Of a DNA stretch of 46,964 nt, positions 8,353 to 17,013 are shown piece by piece (position 1 is the first letter of the stretch; each line of letters begins with the position of its first letter). This DNA comes from an uncultured Methylocystaceae bacterium (GTDB lineage: Bacteria; Pseudomonadota; Alphaproteobacteria; Rhizobiales; Beijerinckiaceae). Made by a program: the position numbers and the translations under genes. The notes beneath the pieces were generated by a model that was not told the DNA's origin, ran no database searches, and saw only the letters and a program-made list of their open reading frames with translations. The stretch covers positions 1-46,964 of the forward strand of contig CALMZV010000073.1 of assembly GCA_937870755.1 (NCBI GenBank). Direction: 5' to 3'.

Positions 8353-8483
8353 CGCGCGCGCAACCGGGCAGAGCGCGCGGCCTGACGCGCGCGCAACCAG
8401 GCAGAGCGCGCGGCCTGACGCGCGCGCGCAACCGGGCAGAGCGCGCGGCCTGACGCGCGCGCAACCGGGCAGAGCGCGCGGCC
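8340..8483. repeat. 33-bp GC-rich tandem repeat, 4.3 copies
   Basis: Units lie at 8340-8372, 8373-8405, 8406-8440 (two extra bases), 8441-8473, plus a partial at 8474-8483. Each contains GCGCGCGGCCTGACGCGCGCG followed by CAACCGGGCAGA or a one-base variant. The TGA stop of the upstream gene is in the first unit and recurs in frame in the others. The array lies between that gene and the TRAP binding-protein gene. Confidence 0.92.
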
Positions 8484-8594
8484 GCGCATGGTTCTTGCCG
8501 CGCTGCACACTTCGCGCTTTCAATGTTTTATGCTTATCTCCCGGCTTGCAGGGCGGCCATGGGCTGCCCGCGCGCGGTTCAGGGAGATGAATGA

Positions 8595-9689
<1,095 letters not shown>

Positions 9690-9702
9690 GCGGCGACGAA
9701 AG

Positions 9703-9731
9703 AAAGGCCCGGAGCGATCCGGGCCTTTTTC
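9703..9731. terminator. Bidirectional rho-independent terminator
   Basis: A perfect 11-bp stem AAAGGCCCGGA/TCCGGGCCTTT (9703-9713 and 9718-9728) has a GCGA loop and T-runs on both strands. It separates the TRAP binding-protein gene from the convergent permease gene. Confidence 0.9.
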
Positions 9732-9758
9732 GTTGCAGCTTCGAAAATCGCAAACGCG

Positions 9759-11438
9759 CTAGTCGAACTTCAATTGCGGCGGCTCGTCCGACGTGGAGGA
9801 CGACGGCGGCGCGATCTGCTCGAACTGCCGCTCGATCTGTTTCTCGTCCAGTTTCACGGCGCCCGCCTTGTAGTGCATCACCATGGACGGGAAGGCGATC
9901 ACCAGCCCGATCATGATGACCTGCAACACCACGAACGGAATGGCGCCCATGTAAATCTGGCCCGTCGTCACCGGCTCCATCGTCTTGCCGGTGAGACGGT
10001 CGACATATTTCGAATTGGGCGCGACGGACCGCAGGAAGAACAGCGCGAAGCCGAACGGCGGATGCATGAAGCTGGTCTGCATGTTCACGCCCAGCATCAC
10101 GCCGAACCAGATGAGATCGATGCCGAGTTTTTCGGCGACCGGGCCGAGCAGCGGCACGACGATGAAGGCGAGTTCGAAAAAGTCCAGGAAGAAGGCGAGG
10201 ACGAAGACGAACACGTTGACGAAGATGAGGAAGCCGATCGCCCCGCCCGGCAGCGAGGTGAGGAGATGCTCCACCCACACATGGCCGTTCACGCCATAGA
10301 AGGTGAGCGAGAACACGCGCGCGCCGAGCAGGATGAACACGACGAACGACGAGAGTTTCGCGGTCTTGTCCATCGCCTGTTTCAACAGGTCGAGCGACAG
10401 GCGCCCCTTGGCGAGCGCCAGCAACAGCGCGCCCATCGCGCCCATCCCGCCGCCTTCGGTTGGCGTGGCGATGCCGACGAAGATCGTGCCGAGCACGAGG
10501 AAGATCAGCGCCAGCGGCGGCACCAGCACGATGACGACCTGCGAGGCGAGCCGCGACAGCAGTCCGAGTTTCAGCTTGTCGTTGATGAGCGCCAGGCCGT
10601 AAGCGAACAGGATGGCGACGGACGCCGACCAGATCGCCGCATTGTCGGCCGGCATGCCGGGATGGCGTCCTTTCAGCCAGAGATTGAACGCATAGAACAC
10701 GCCGATCGCGGCGGCGAGAACGGCGATCAGCGACCAGATGCCGCCGCCGAGCGTGCGCGCCTCCTTCGGCAGCGCGGGCGCGCTGTCGGGCCTGGCCATC
10801 GTCACGAGGAAGACGTAGCCGGCATAGAGCGCCGACAGCACCAGGCCGGGGATCAGCGCGCCCTTGTACATGTCGCCCACCGAACGGCCGAGCTGGTCGG
10901 CCATCACGATCAGCACCAGCGAGGGCGGAATGATCTGCGCGAGCGTGCCGGACGCCGCGATGACGCCGGAGGCCAACCGCCGATCGTAGCCGTAGCGCAG
11001 CATGATCGGCAGCGAGATCAGCCCCATCGAAATCACCGACGCCGCGACCACGCCGGTCGTGGCGGCCAGCAGCGCGCCGACGAAGATCACGGCATAGGCC
11101 AGCCCGCCGCGCACCGGGCCGAACAATTGGCCGATCGTGTCCAGCAGATCTTCGGCCATGCCGGAGCGTTCGAGGATCAGCCCCATGAACGTGAAGAATG
11201 GAATGGCCAGGAGCGTGTCGTTGCTCATCACGCCGAAAATGCGTTCGGGCATTGCGCCGAGCAGCGCCCAGTCGAGGCTGATGGACCCGCCCGACAGCGG
11301 CGCGAGCTCCACGCCGACGAAGAAGAAGAACAGGCCGACGGCGGCCAGCGAGAAGGCGACCGGATAGCCGAGCAGCAGCACGATCACCAGCGAGGCGAAC
11401 ATGATCGGCGCCATGTTCTGGGCGATGAAGTGAGCCAT
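9759..11438 (-). CDS. TRAP transporter large permease (DctM family)
   Basis: This 559-residue polytopic membrane protein has around twelve hydrophobic segments. Typical DctM features include GYPVAFSLAAVGL near the N-terminus, IPFFTFMGLILERSG, ATTGVVAASVISMGLI, SGTLAQIIPPSLVLI and GTIFVGIATPTEGG. The insertion between the halves and the overall length fit the larger class that partners TakP-type receptors. The final about 30 residues are a soluble Ser/Pro/Asp tail. It lies ten bases downstream of the small-permease gene and faces the binding-protein gene tail to tail. It should carry out Na+-coupled uptake with its partners. Confidence 0.93.
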   Translation of the reverse strand: MAHFIAQNMAPIMFASLVIVLLLGYPVAFSLAAVGLFFFFVGVELAPLSGGSISLDWALLGAMPERIFGVMSNDTLLAIPFFTFMGLILERSGMAEDLLDTIGQLFGPVRGGLAYAVIFVGALLAATTGVVAASVISMGLISLPIMLRYGYDRRLASGVIAASGTLAQIIPPSLVLIVMADQLGRSVGDMYKGALIPGLVLSALYAGYVFLVTMARPDSAPALPKEARTLGGGIWSLIAVLAAAIGVFYAFNLWLKGRHPGMPADNAAIWSASVAILFAYGLALINDKLKLGLLSRLASQVVIVLVPPLALIFLVLGTIFVGIATPTEGGGMGAMGALLLALAKGRLSLDLLKQAMDKTAKLSSFVVFILLGARVFSLTFYGVNGHVWVEHLLTSLPGGAIGFLIFVNVFVFVLAFFLDFFELAFIVVPLLGPVAEKLGIDLIWFGVMLGVNMQTSFMHPPFGFALFFLRSVAPNSKYVDRLTGKTMEPVTTGQIYMGAIPFVVLQVIMIGLVIAFPSMVMHYKAGAVKLDEKQIERQFEQIAPPSSSTSDEPPQLKFD

Positions 11439-11448
11439 GGGGGGCGCC

Positions 11449-11997
11449 CTATTCGATGATGCCGTGGCCGCCGCCCTGGGCGTGCGGCTCTTCGATCGCG
11501 CCGCGCATGATGGCGATGCGTTTGATGATCTCGGACATCGCCTGCACGAGCAGGATGGCGAAGCCGAGCGGAACGAGCAGTTTGGCCGGCCACAGAATGA
11601 GTCCGCCGGCGCTCGACGAATATTCCTTCGAGACGAACGACTGCCAGAAGAAGCTGGTCCCGCCGTAAATCAGCACCAGGCAGAACGGCGCGAGGAAGAA
11701 CAAGTGGCCGATGAGTTCGATCCAGTCGCGCGCGCGTTTGGGCAATCGCGCGTTCACGATGTCGATCTTGATGTGTTCGTTCTGCAGCAGCGTGTAGCCG
11801 GCGCCGAGCAGGAACACCGCGCCGAACAGATACCACTGCGTTTCGAGCCAGGCGTTCGAACTGGCGTTGAACGCATAACGGACGACGGCGTTGACCGACG
11901 ACACGACGACCGCGACGAGAATGAGCCAGCCGAGCGCGCGCCCCAGCATGGCGTCGGCCGCGTCGATGCGCCGGGAGAGACCGAGAAGAAACCGCAT
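11449..11997 (-). CDS. TRAP transporter small permease (DctQ family)
   Basis: The 182-residue protein has four predicted transmembrane helices. The start is taken at ATG 11997 (MRFLLGLSRRIDAAD); a longer frame to 12075 adds 26 residues of unconvincing Arg/Pro sequence. Typical DctQ segments are NAVVRYAFNASSNAWLETQWYLF, with the conserved ExQWY-like motif, and AGYTLLQNEHIKIDIVNARL. It is followed ten bases later by the large permease, so the two form an operon. There is no SBP upstream; the likely receptor is the convergent TakP-like gene at 8595. Confidence 0.9.
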   Translation of the reverse strand: MRFLLGLSRRIDAADAMLGRALGWLILVAVVVSSVNAVVRYAFNASSNAWLETQWYLFGAVFLLGAGYTLLQNEHIKIDIVNARLPKRARDWIELIGHLFFLAPFCLVLIYGGTSFFWQSFVSKEYSSSAGGLILWPAKLLVPLGFAILLVQAMSEIIKRIAIMRGAIEEPHAQGGGHGIIE

Positions 11998-12118
11998 GGG
12001 CCGATCGCCATTCCCTGGAAAGCGATTCGGCCGTTCTGTCGGGCGGCCGTTCGTCGCACCCCCCGTGCATAGCATCGCCCAATGCGGGTCGCCAGCGGAC
12101 TTGTGGAAGGGAAGGGCG

Positions 12119-13141
12119 TCAGCCGCCGGTTGTCGACATGTGCCGACCGACCGCGGGCGCGCGGGTTTCGCGGTCGATGACGAAATCGTGGCCCCTCGGC
12201 TTGCGCGCGATCGCCTCGCCGATGGCGCGGTGCAGCAATTCGTCGGTCGGCGAAGCGCGCAGCGGCGCGCGCAGGTCGGCGGCGTCCTCCTGGCCGAGGC
12301 ACATGTAGAGCACGCCCGTGCAGGTCACGCGCACGCGGTTGCAGCTTTCGCAGAAATTGTGCGTGAGCGGCGTGATGAAGCCGATGCGCCCGCCGGTCTC
12401 CTTCACGCGCACGTAGCGGGCCGGACCGCCGGTCGTATAGTCGATCGGCTCCAGCGTCAGCCGTTCGGCGAGCCGCGCGCGCACCTGCGAGAGCGGCCAG
12501 TACTGGTCGAGCCGCTGCCCGTCGATCTCGCCGAGCGGCATCACCTCGATGAACGTCAGATCCATCCCCTGGCCGTGCGCGAACTCGGTCAGCGAGAACA
12601 CTTCGTCTTCGTTCACGCCTTTCAGCGCGACTGCGTTCAGCTTGACCGCCAGGCCTGCCTGCTGCGCGGCGGCGACGCCGTCGAGCACCTGTCGCAGGTC
12701 GCCGCGCCGGGTGAGCGCGCGGAACCTGTCGGCGTCGAGCGTGTCGAGCGAGACGTTGACGCGCTTCACCCCGCAATCCGCCAGTTCGGCCGCGTGGCGC
12801 GCAAGCTGCGAGCCGTTCGTGGTGAGCGTCAGCTCCTTCAGCGCGCCGCTGGCCAGATGGCGCGACAGCGAGCGGAACAGTTTCATGATGTCGCGCCGCA
12901 CCAGCGGCTCGCCGCCGGTCAGCCGCAGCTTGCGCGCGCCCCGGTCCACGAACGCCGAGCACAGCCGGTCCAGTTCCTCCAGAGACAGCAGATCGCGGCG
13001 CGGCAGGAACGTCATGTCCTCGGCCATGCAATACACGCAGCGGAAATCGCAACGGTCGGTCACGGACACGCGCAAGTAGGTCACGGACCGGCCGAACGGG
13101 TCGACCAGCGGGGCAGGGGGGACGGGCGCGTGCGAGGTCAT
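12119..13141 (-). CDS. moaA: GTP 3',8-cyclase MoaA
   Basis: MoaA is the radical-SAM enzyme that, with MoaC, turns GTP into cyclic pyranopterin monophosphate in molybdenum cofactor synthesis. The 340-residue product has the N-terminal SAM cluster CDFRCVYC (Cys31, 35, 38), the SAM-binding TGGEP at 75-79, and the second cluster Cys264, Cys267 and Cys281 within [14 protein letters not shown]. It ends in the conserved Gly-Gly. ATG 13141 has no obvious Shine-Dalgarno sequence. A TATAAT box on this strand 29-34 bases upstream suggests a very short leader. Other moa genes are not in the window. It is divergent from the DUF971 gene across a perfect palindrome. Confidence 0.96.
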   Translation of the reverse strand: MTSHAPVPPAPLVDPFGRSVTYLRVSVTDRCDFRCVYCMAEDMTFLPRRDLLSLEELDRLCSAFVDRGARKLRLTGGEPLVRRDIMKLFRSLSRHLASGALKELTLTTNGSQLARHAAELADCGVKRVNVSLDTLDADRFRALTRRGDLRQVLDGVAAAQQAGLAVKLNAVALKGVNEDEVFSLTEFAHGQGMDLTFIEVMPLGEIDGQRLDQYWPLSQVRARLAERLTLEPIDYTTGGPARYVRVKETGGRIGFITPLTHNFCESCNRVRVTCTGVLYMCLGQEDAADLRAPLRASPTDELLHRAIGEAIARKPRGHDFVIDRETRAPAVGRHMSTTGG

Positions 13142-13147
13142 TGGCTA

Positions 13148-13177
13148 CTTATAATCGCCTTCCCGGGCGATTATAAG
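13148..13177. promoter_or_regulatory. Palindromic divergent promoter/operator of moaA and DUF971 gene
   Basis: A perfect inverted repeat CTTATAATCGCC/GGCGATTATAAG (13148-13159 and 13166-13177) flanks a six-base centre TTCCCG. Each arm contains TATAAT, the consensus -10 hexamer: 13150-13155 on the plus strand and 13175-13170 on the minus strand. The palindrome fills the short interval between moaA (ATG 13141) and the DUF971 gene (ATG 13225). It could be two overlapping divergent promoters, a regulator-binding site, or both. No consensus -35 element is evident on either side. Confidence 0.6.
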
Positions 13178-13224
13178 ATCGTGATCGAAACTTGCGGCCA
13201 CGGGCCGCGGCAGGGAGCCATGTG

Positions 13225-13644
13225 ATGGCGGATGTCTGGCCGACCGAATTGCGGGTGAAGAACGCGGGCCGCGATCTGGCTATCGCGTTCGACGACGGGA
13301 CCTCCTACGAACTGTCGGCCGAAATGCTGCGGGTGATGAGCCCGAGCGCGGAAGTGCAGGGCCACAGCCCGGCCGAGCGACGCACCGTCGGCGGCAAGCG
13401 CGAGGTGGCGATCGTCGCCGCGCAGGCGGTCGGCAACTACGCGGTGAAGCTTGCGTTCGACGATGGCCACCAGACCGGCATCTACACCTGGGACTACCTC
13501 GCCGAACTCGGCCGCGACCGGGATGCGAAATGGGCCGCCTATCTCGAGGAGCTTGCCGCAAAGGGCCTCACGCGCGAACGGGCGGGCGAGGCGCTGGCGA
13601 CCGCCGACCATGGCTGCGGCGGCGGGGGCTGCGGCTGCCATTGA
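13225..13644 (+). CDS. DUF971 (gamma-butyrobetaine hydroxylase-like N-terminal domain) protein
   Basis: The 139-residue protein starts at ATG 13225 with GGGAG seven bases upstream. The DUF971 fold covers about residues 5-105: WPTELRVKNAGRDLAIAFDDG, then YELSAEMLRVMSPSAEVQGH and GNYAVKLAFDDGHQTGIYTWDYL. The C-terminus is a Cys/His/Gly cluster HGCGGGGCGCH, a possible metal or Fe-S contact. DUF971 domains occur alone, fused to Mrp in other organisms, or on gamma-butyrobetaine hydroxylases. Stand-alone forms have no settled function. It is divergent from moaA and 77 bases ahead of lemA. Confidence 0.88.
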   Translation: MADVWPTELRVKNAGRDLAIAFDDGTSYELSAEMLRVMSPSAEVQGHSPAERRTVGGKREVAIVAAQAVGNYAVKLAFDDGHQTGIYTWDYLAELGRDRDAKWAAYLEELAAKGLTRERAGEALATADHGCGGGGCGCH

Positions 13645-13721
13645 AGCCTGGCGCGCGCCCGAAGGCGCCGCAATCCGGCATTTTCAGTCTATAGTCCCGC
13701 CTGGGCTTCAAGGGGGTGGGC

Positions 13722-14279
13722 ATGGGCTGGATTCTTCTCGGACTGCTCGTGGCGGCGGCCGCGACCGCCGTATTCGTCTACAATTCGCTGGTCGCGCTGC
13801 GCCAGCGCACGCGTCAGGCCTTCGCCGACATCGATGTGCAGCTGAAACAGCGGCGCGATCTCGTGCCCAATCTCATCGAAACGGTGAAGGGCTACGCCGG
13901 CCACGAGCGCGCGACGCTCGACGCGGTGATCGAGGCGCGCAACCGCGCGCAATCCGCGCAGGGCTTGGCCGACAAATCGGCCGCCGAAGGCGCGCTCACC
14001 GGCGCGCTCGGCCGCCTCGTCGCGCTGGCGGAGGCCTATCCCGATCTGAAAGCCAACCAGAACTTCCTGCAATTGCAGAACGAACTCGGTGGGCTGGAAG
14101 ACAAGATCGCGGCCGCGCGCCGCTTCTTCAACAATGCGGCGGCCGAATACAATTCCGCGCGCGAGAGTTTCCCGGCCGCGCTGTTCGCCGCCTCGCTCGG
14201 CTTCGGCCCGCAGGAATTCTTCGATCTGGGCGCCGAAGAGCGCACGCGCGCGCTGGAGCCGCCGGCCGTGAAATTCTGA
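13722..14279 (+). CDS. LemA family membrane protein
   Basis: The 185-residue protein has one N-terminal transmembrane helix (about residues 3-21) and a long helical domain. Conserved LemA features are YNSLVALRQRTRQAFADIDVQ, then LKQRRDLVPNLIETVKGYAG, then RRFFNNAAAEYN. ATG 13722 has AGGGGG upstream; a GTG six bases earlier is possible. LemA proteins are coiled-coil envelope proteins without a firmly established role. The M48 protease gene begins eight bases after its stop, a pairing seen in many bacteria, so the two probably work together in membrane quality control (inference). Confidence 0.92.
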   Translation: MGWILLGLLVAAAATAVFVYNSLVALRQRTRQAFADIDVQLKQRRDLVPNLIETVKGYAGHERATLDAVIEARNRAQSAQGLADKSAAEGALTGALGRLVALAEAYPDLKANQNFLQLQNELGGLEDKIAAARRFFNNAAAEYNSARESFPAALFAASLGFGPQEFFDLGAEERTRALEPPAVKF

Positions 14280-14287
14280 CGCGCGCC

Positions 14288-15283
14288 ATGTTTCGCGCCT
14301 ACGGCCTTTACAGCCACATCCAGCGCAATCGTCTGGTCTCGGCGCTGCTGCTGGCGAGTTTCGTCGTTCTGCTGCAGGCGTTGAGCTTCGCATTCGCGCT
14401 GTTGTTCGAGGCCTGGGGGCGTGGCGGAACGGCGACCGCCATTGTCGCGCGCGCGGCCGCCGACATGCGTCATGCCGCCCCGATCGGCCTTGGCGTCGCC
14501 GCCGTCTGGTTCGTGATCGCCCTGTTTGGCCATCGACAGATGATCGCGGCGGCGACCGGCGCGCGCGAACTCACGCGCGCGGCCGCGCCCGATGTGCATC
14601 GCATTCTGGAGAACCTGTGCATCTCGCGCGGCCTGCCCACGCCGCGCCTGACCATCATCGAGGATCCCGCGCTCAACGCGTTCGCCTCGGGCCTGAGCGT
14701 CGACGACGCCTCCATCGGCCTCACGCGCGGGCTGATAGACACGCTGGCCCCGGAAGAAATCGAAGCCGTGCTCGCGCACGAACTGACCCACATCCGCAAC
14801 CGCGACGTGCAGACGATGGTGATCGCGGTGATTTTCGCCGGCCTGTTTTCGTTCGTCGCGGACCTCACGTTTCGCAACTGGGATTTTCCGATGGGCCGCG
14901 GGCCGCGCCGCTCGTCCTCGAAATCGAAGGGCGGCGGCGTCGTGATCGTGGTGATCCTCGCGCTCGCCATCATCGCGCTGTCGTGGGGCCTGTCGACGCT
15001 GGCGCGGCTGGCCCTGTCGCGCTCGCGCGAATATCTGGCCGACGCCGGCGCGGTCGAACTGACGAAGAATCCGGACGCGCTCATCTCCGCGCTGCGCAAG
15101 ATCGAGGGCGCCGCGAAAATGCCGGCCATGCCCTCGCGCATGGCGGGTTTCTTCATCGAGAACCCGGCGCAGCCACGCCGCGACGAATGGCTCGCAACCC
15201 ACCCCTCGATGCAAAGCCGGATCGATGCGCTGGTGCGCTTCGCCGGCGGCCGCGCCGACCCGGCGCTTCCCCGCAGCGCGTGA
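14288..15283 (+). CDS. M48 family zinc metalloprotease, HtpX-like
   Basis: The 331-residue integral membrane protease has two N-terminal transmembrane segments (about 18-40 and 64-82). Zinc-site HELTH is at 164-168, followed by two hydrophobic segments (about 172-188 and 214-236). The third-ligand region SRSREYLADAGAVELT follows. It also has the typical ALISALRKIEG and THPSMQSRIDAL segments of HtpX-type proteins. It is cotranscribed with lemA (8-base gap). Expected role is degradation of damaged membrane proteins. A terminator follows at 15322. Confidence 0.92.
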   Translation: MFRAYGLYSHIQRNRLVSALLLASFVVLLQALSFAFALLFEAWGRGGTATAIVARAAADMRHAAPIGLGVAAVWFVIALFGHRQMIAAATGARELTRAAAPDVHRILENLCISRGLPTPRLTIIEDPALNAFASGLSVDDASIGLTRGLIDTLAPEEIEAVLAHELTHIRNRDVQTMVIAVIFAGLFSFVADLTFRNWDFPMGRGPRRSSSKSKGGGVVIVVILALAIIALSWGLSTLARLALSRSREYLADAGAVELTKNPDALISALRKIEGAAKMPAMPSRMAGFFIENPAQPRRDEWLATHPSMQSRIDALVRFAGGRADPALPRSA

Positions 15284-15287
15284 ACGG

Positions 15288-15317
15288 GACGCGCGCGCAA
15301 AAAAGACGCGCGCGCAA
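15288..15317 (+). repeat. Two direct copies of GACGCGCGCGCAA
   Basis: Copies at 15288-15300 and 15305-15317, just before the terminator, match the 13-mer found in the 33-bp array at 8340-8483. Related but not identical sequence appears near 31722 and 31764. Confidence 0.6.
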
Positions 15318-15321
15318 AAGA

Positions 15322-15345
15322 AAAGGCCGGGTCGCCCCGGCCTTT
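15322..15345. terminator. Bidirectional terminator
   Basis: A perfect 10-bp stem AAAGGCCGGG/CCCGGCCTTT (15322-15331 and 15336-15345) has loop TCGC, an A-rich 5' side and a short T-run. It lies between the convergent protease and transpeptidase genes. Confidence 0.85.
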
Positions 15346-15367
15346 CGCATCTGTTAGGCGTCGGCGC

Positions 15368-15964
15368 TCAGCGCATCACGACGACCTTGGTCCCCACGCG
15401 CACGCGGCTGTAGAGGTCGATCACGTCCTCGTTGGTCATGCGGATGCAGCCGGAGGAGACGGCCTGGCCGATCGTCTCCGGCTCGTTGGAGCCATGGATG
15501 CGATAGAGCGACGTCCCGAGATACATCGCGCGCGCGCCGAGCGGGTTGTTTTCGCCGCCCTTCATGTGGCGCGGCAGGTCCGGGCGACGCTTGAGCATCT
15601 GCGCCGGCGGAGTCCAGTCCGGCCACTCGCGCTTCTGCGAAATGTGTTTCACGCCGCCCCATTCGAAACCCGGGCGGCCGACGCCGACGCCGTATTTGAT
15701 CGCCTGCCCGTCGGGCAGCACATAGTAGAGGCGCCGTTCGGCGGTGGAGATGACGATGGTGCCCGGCGCGTATTTGCCGCTGAAATAGACGACCTCGCGC
15801 GGGATGGCGGTGGCGAGCGGCCGTCCGTCCGCGCCCACGGCGCCGGGGCGCTGCACCAGCGGCTGGCGGGTCAGCGGGTCGACCTCGACTCCCGGCGCCG
15901 CGAGCGCGGAGCCGGCCGCCATGGCTGCGAGCGCGCAGGCGGCCGCGAAAATCTGTCGGCGCAT
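15368..15964 (-). CDS. L,D-transpeptidase (YkuD family)
   Basis: The 198-residue exported enzyme has a signal peptide (about residues 1-22, cleavage near ALAA-PG) and a YkuD catalytic domain. It carries the hallmark HGSNEPETIGQAVSSGCIRM, with His157 and catalytic Cys173. Upstream segments VYFSGKYAPGTIVIST and KYGVGVGRPGFEW are also typical. It would form 3-3 peptidoglycan crosslinks or attach proteins to peptidoglycan in the periplasm. GAGG lies eight bases before ATG 15964. It is a single gene between a terminator and the fatty-acid gene pair. Confidence 0.93.
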   Translation of the reverse strand: MRRQIFAAACALAAMAAGSALAAPGVEVDPLTRQPLVQRPGAVGADGRPLATAIPREVVYFSGKYAPGTIVISTAERRLYYVLPDGQAIKYGVGVGRPGFEWGGVKHISQKREWPDWTPPAQMLKRRPDLPRHMKGGENNPLGARAMYLGTSLYRIHGSNEPETIGQAVSSGCIRMTNEDVIDLYSRVRVGTKVVVMR

Positions 15965-16129
15965 TCGGATTCCTCAAAAAAAGACTGAAGGGCGATACAA
16001 ATCCGCGCCCGAAATGAATCGCGCGCTTCGCCGGCATACTGGCCAAGCGCTTGACCGCGCGCAAGACGGCGCCCCCGCGCGCGGGCGTTTCCGTCGCCGG
16101 ACGTGGCGCGCGCGCCACACCCGTGCGCC

Positions 16130-17002
16130 TCAGGCGCGCTGCGCCCGGTCCCTGGCGTTCTGGCTCTGGATCGAGGCGCGCGCCCGCTCCCATTCCGCGT
16201 CGCCCCAGGCGCGCAGCTCGTAGAAATTGCCGCCCATCGCCAGCGCCTGCGCGCCGTCGAGCGCAATCGTCTCGCCCGACAGCCACTCGCAGCCGTCGGC
16301 CATGAGGAACGTGGCGAGGTTCTGCAATTCGTGCATCCGCCCCACGCGGCCCTGCGGGTTGTCCTTGAGCGTGCGCTCGCCCGGCTCCTGGCCGGGCGCG
16401 AGCCGTTTGGAGGCGCCTTCGGTCGGGATGACGCCCGGCGCGATGCTGTTGAGACGGATGCCGTAGCGGCCCCATTCGGCCGCCAGCGACATCGTCATGG
16501 CGTTGATCGCCGACTTGCTCATGGCCGAGGGGACGACGAACGGCGAACCGTTGCGCACCCATGTCACGGTGATCGAGACGACGCTGCCGGGCAGTCCGGC
16601 GGCGATCCAGCGGCGGCCGACGGCATGCGTCACGTAGAACGTGCCGTGCATGACGATGTTGGCGATGGCGTCGAACCCGCGCGGCGACAGATCCTGCGTG
16701 CGCGAGATGAAATTGCCGGCCGCGTTGTTGACGAGACCGGTCAGCGGGCCGCTGGCGAAAATCTCCTCCACCATATGGTCCACCGCCGCGGAATCGCGGA
16801 TGTCGACGGCGTAGGTCGAGATTGCGCCGCCCGTCGCCCGGCGCAATTCCTCGGCCGTCTCGTCGAGCAGCGCCTTGCGCCGCCCGCAGATGACGGCCTC
16901 GGCGCCAAGCTGCATGAACCGCTCGGTCATCGCGCGGCCCAGACCCGTGCCGCCGCCGGTGACCAGTATTTTCTTGCCGCTGAGAACGCCGTCCCGAAAC
17001 AT
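16130..17002 (-). CDS. SDR oxidoreductase, 2,4-dienoyl-CoA reductase-like
   Basis: The 290-residue short-chain dehydrogenase starts at ATG 17002 behind AAGGAGG. The cofactor site TGGGTGLG is at 15-22 and NNAAG at 92-96. The usual YxxxK is replaced by SAMSK (Ser159, Lys163). Around it, NGSPFVVPSAMSKSAINAM and SLAAEWGRYGIRLNSIAPG match the mitochondrial/peroxisomal 2,4-dienoyl-CoA reductase (DECR) branch, which lacks the canonical Tyr. Downstream GVIPTEGASKRLAPG fits too. The gene lies eleven bases after an acyl-CoA ligase gene, so a role in oxidising unsaturated fatty acids is likely. The position of DECR's active-site Tyr appears to be Trp148 here, so activity needs testing. Confidence 0.85.
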   Translation of the reverse strand: MFRDGVLSGKKILVTGGGTGLGRAMTERFMQLGAEAVICGRRKALLDETAEELRRATGGAISTYAVDIRDSAAVDHMVEEIFASGPLTGLVNNAAGNFISRTQDLSPRGFDAIANIVMHGTFYVTHAVGRRWIAAGLPGSVVSITVTWVRNGSPFVVPSAMSKSAINAMTMSLAAEWGRYGIRLNSIAPGVIPTEGASKRLAPGQEPGERTLKDNPQGRVGRMHELQNLATFLMADGCEWLSGETIALDGAQALAMGGNFYELRAWGDAEWERARASIQSQNARDRAQRA

Positions 17003-17013
17003 GGCGCGCCTCC

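Noticed and set aside
8340-8483. CRISPR array
   Set aside because: Repeat units are directly adjacent without spacers, and no cas genes are present.
13192-13224. Longer start for the DUF971 protein (eleven extra residues)
   Set aside because: The extension lacks family sequence and the ribosome-binding site fits ATG 13225.
16020-16130. Possible gene or RNA in the GC-rich gap after the L,D-transpeptidase
   Set aside because: No frame with a start and ribosome-binding site and no stable RNA-like structure other than GC alternation was found.
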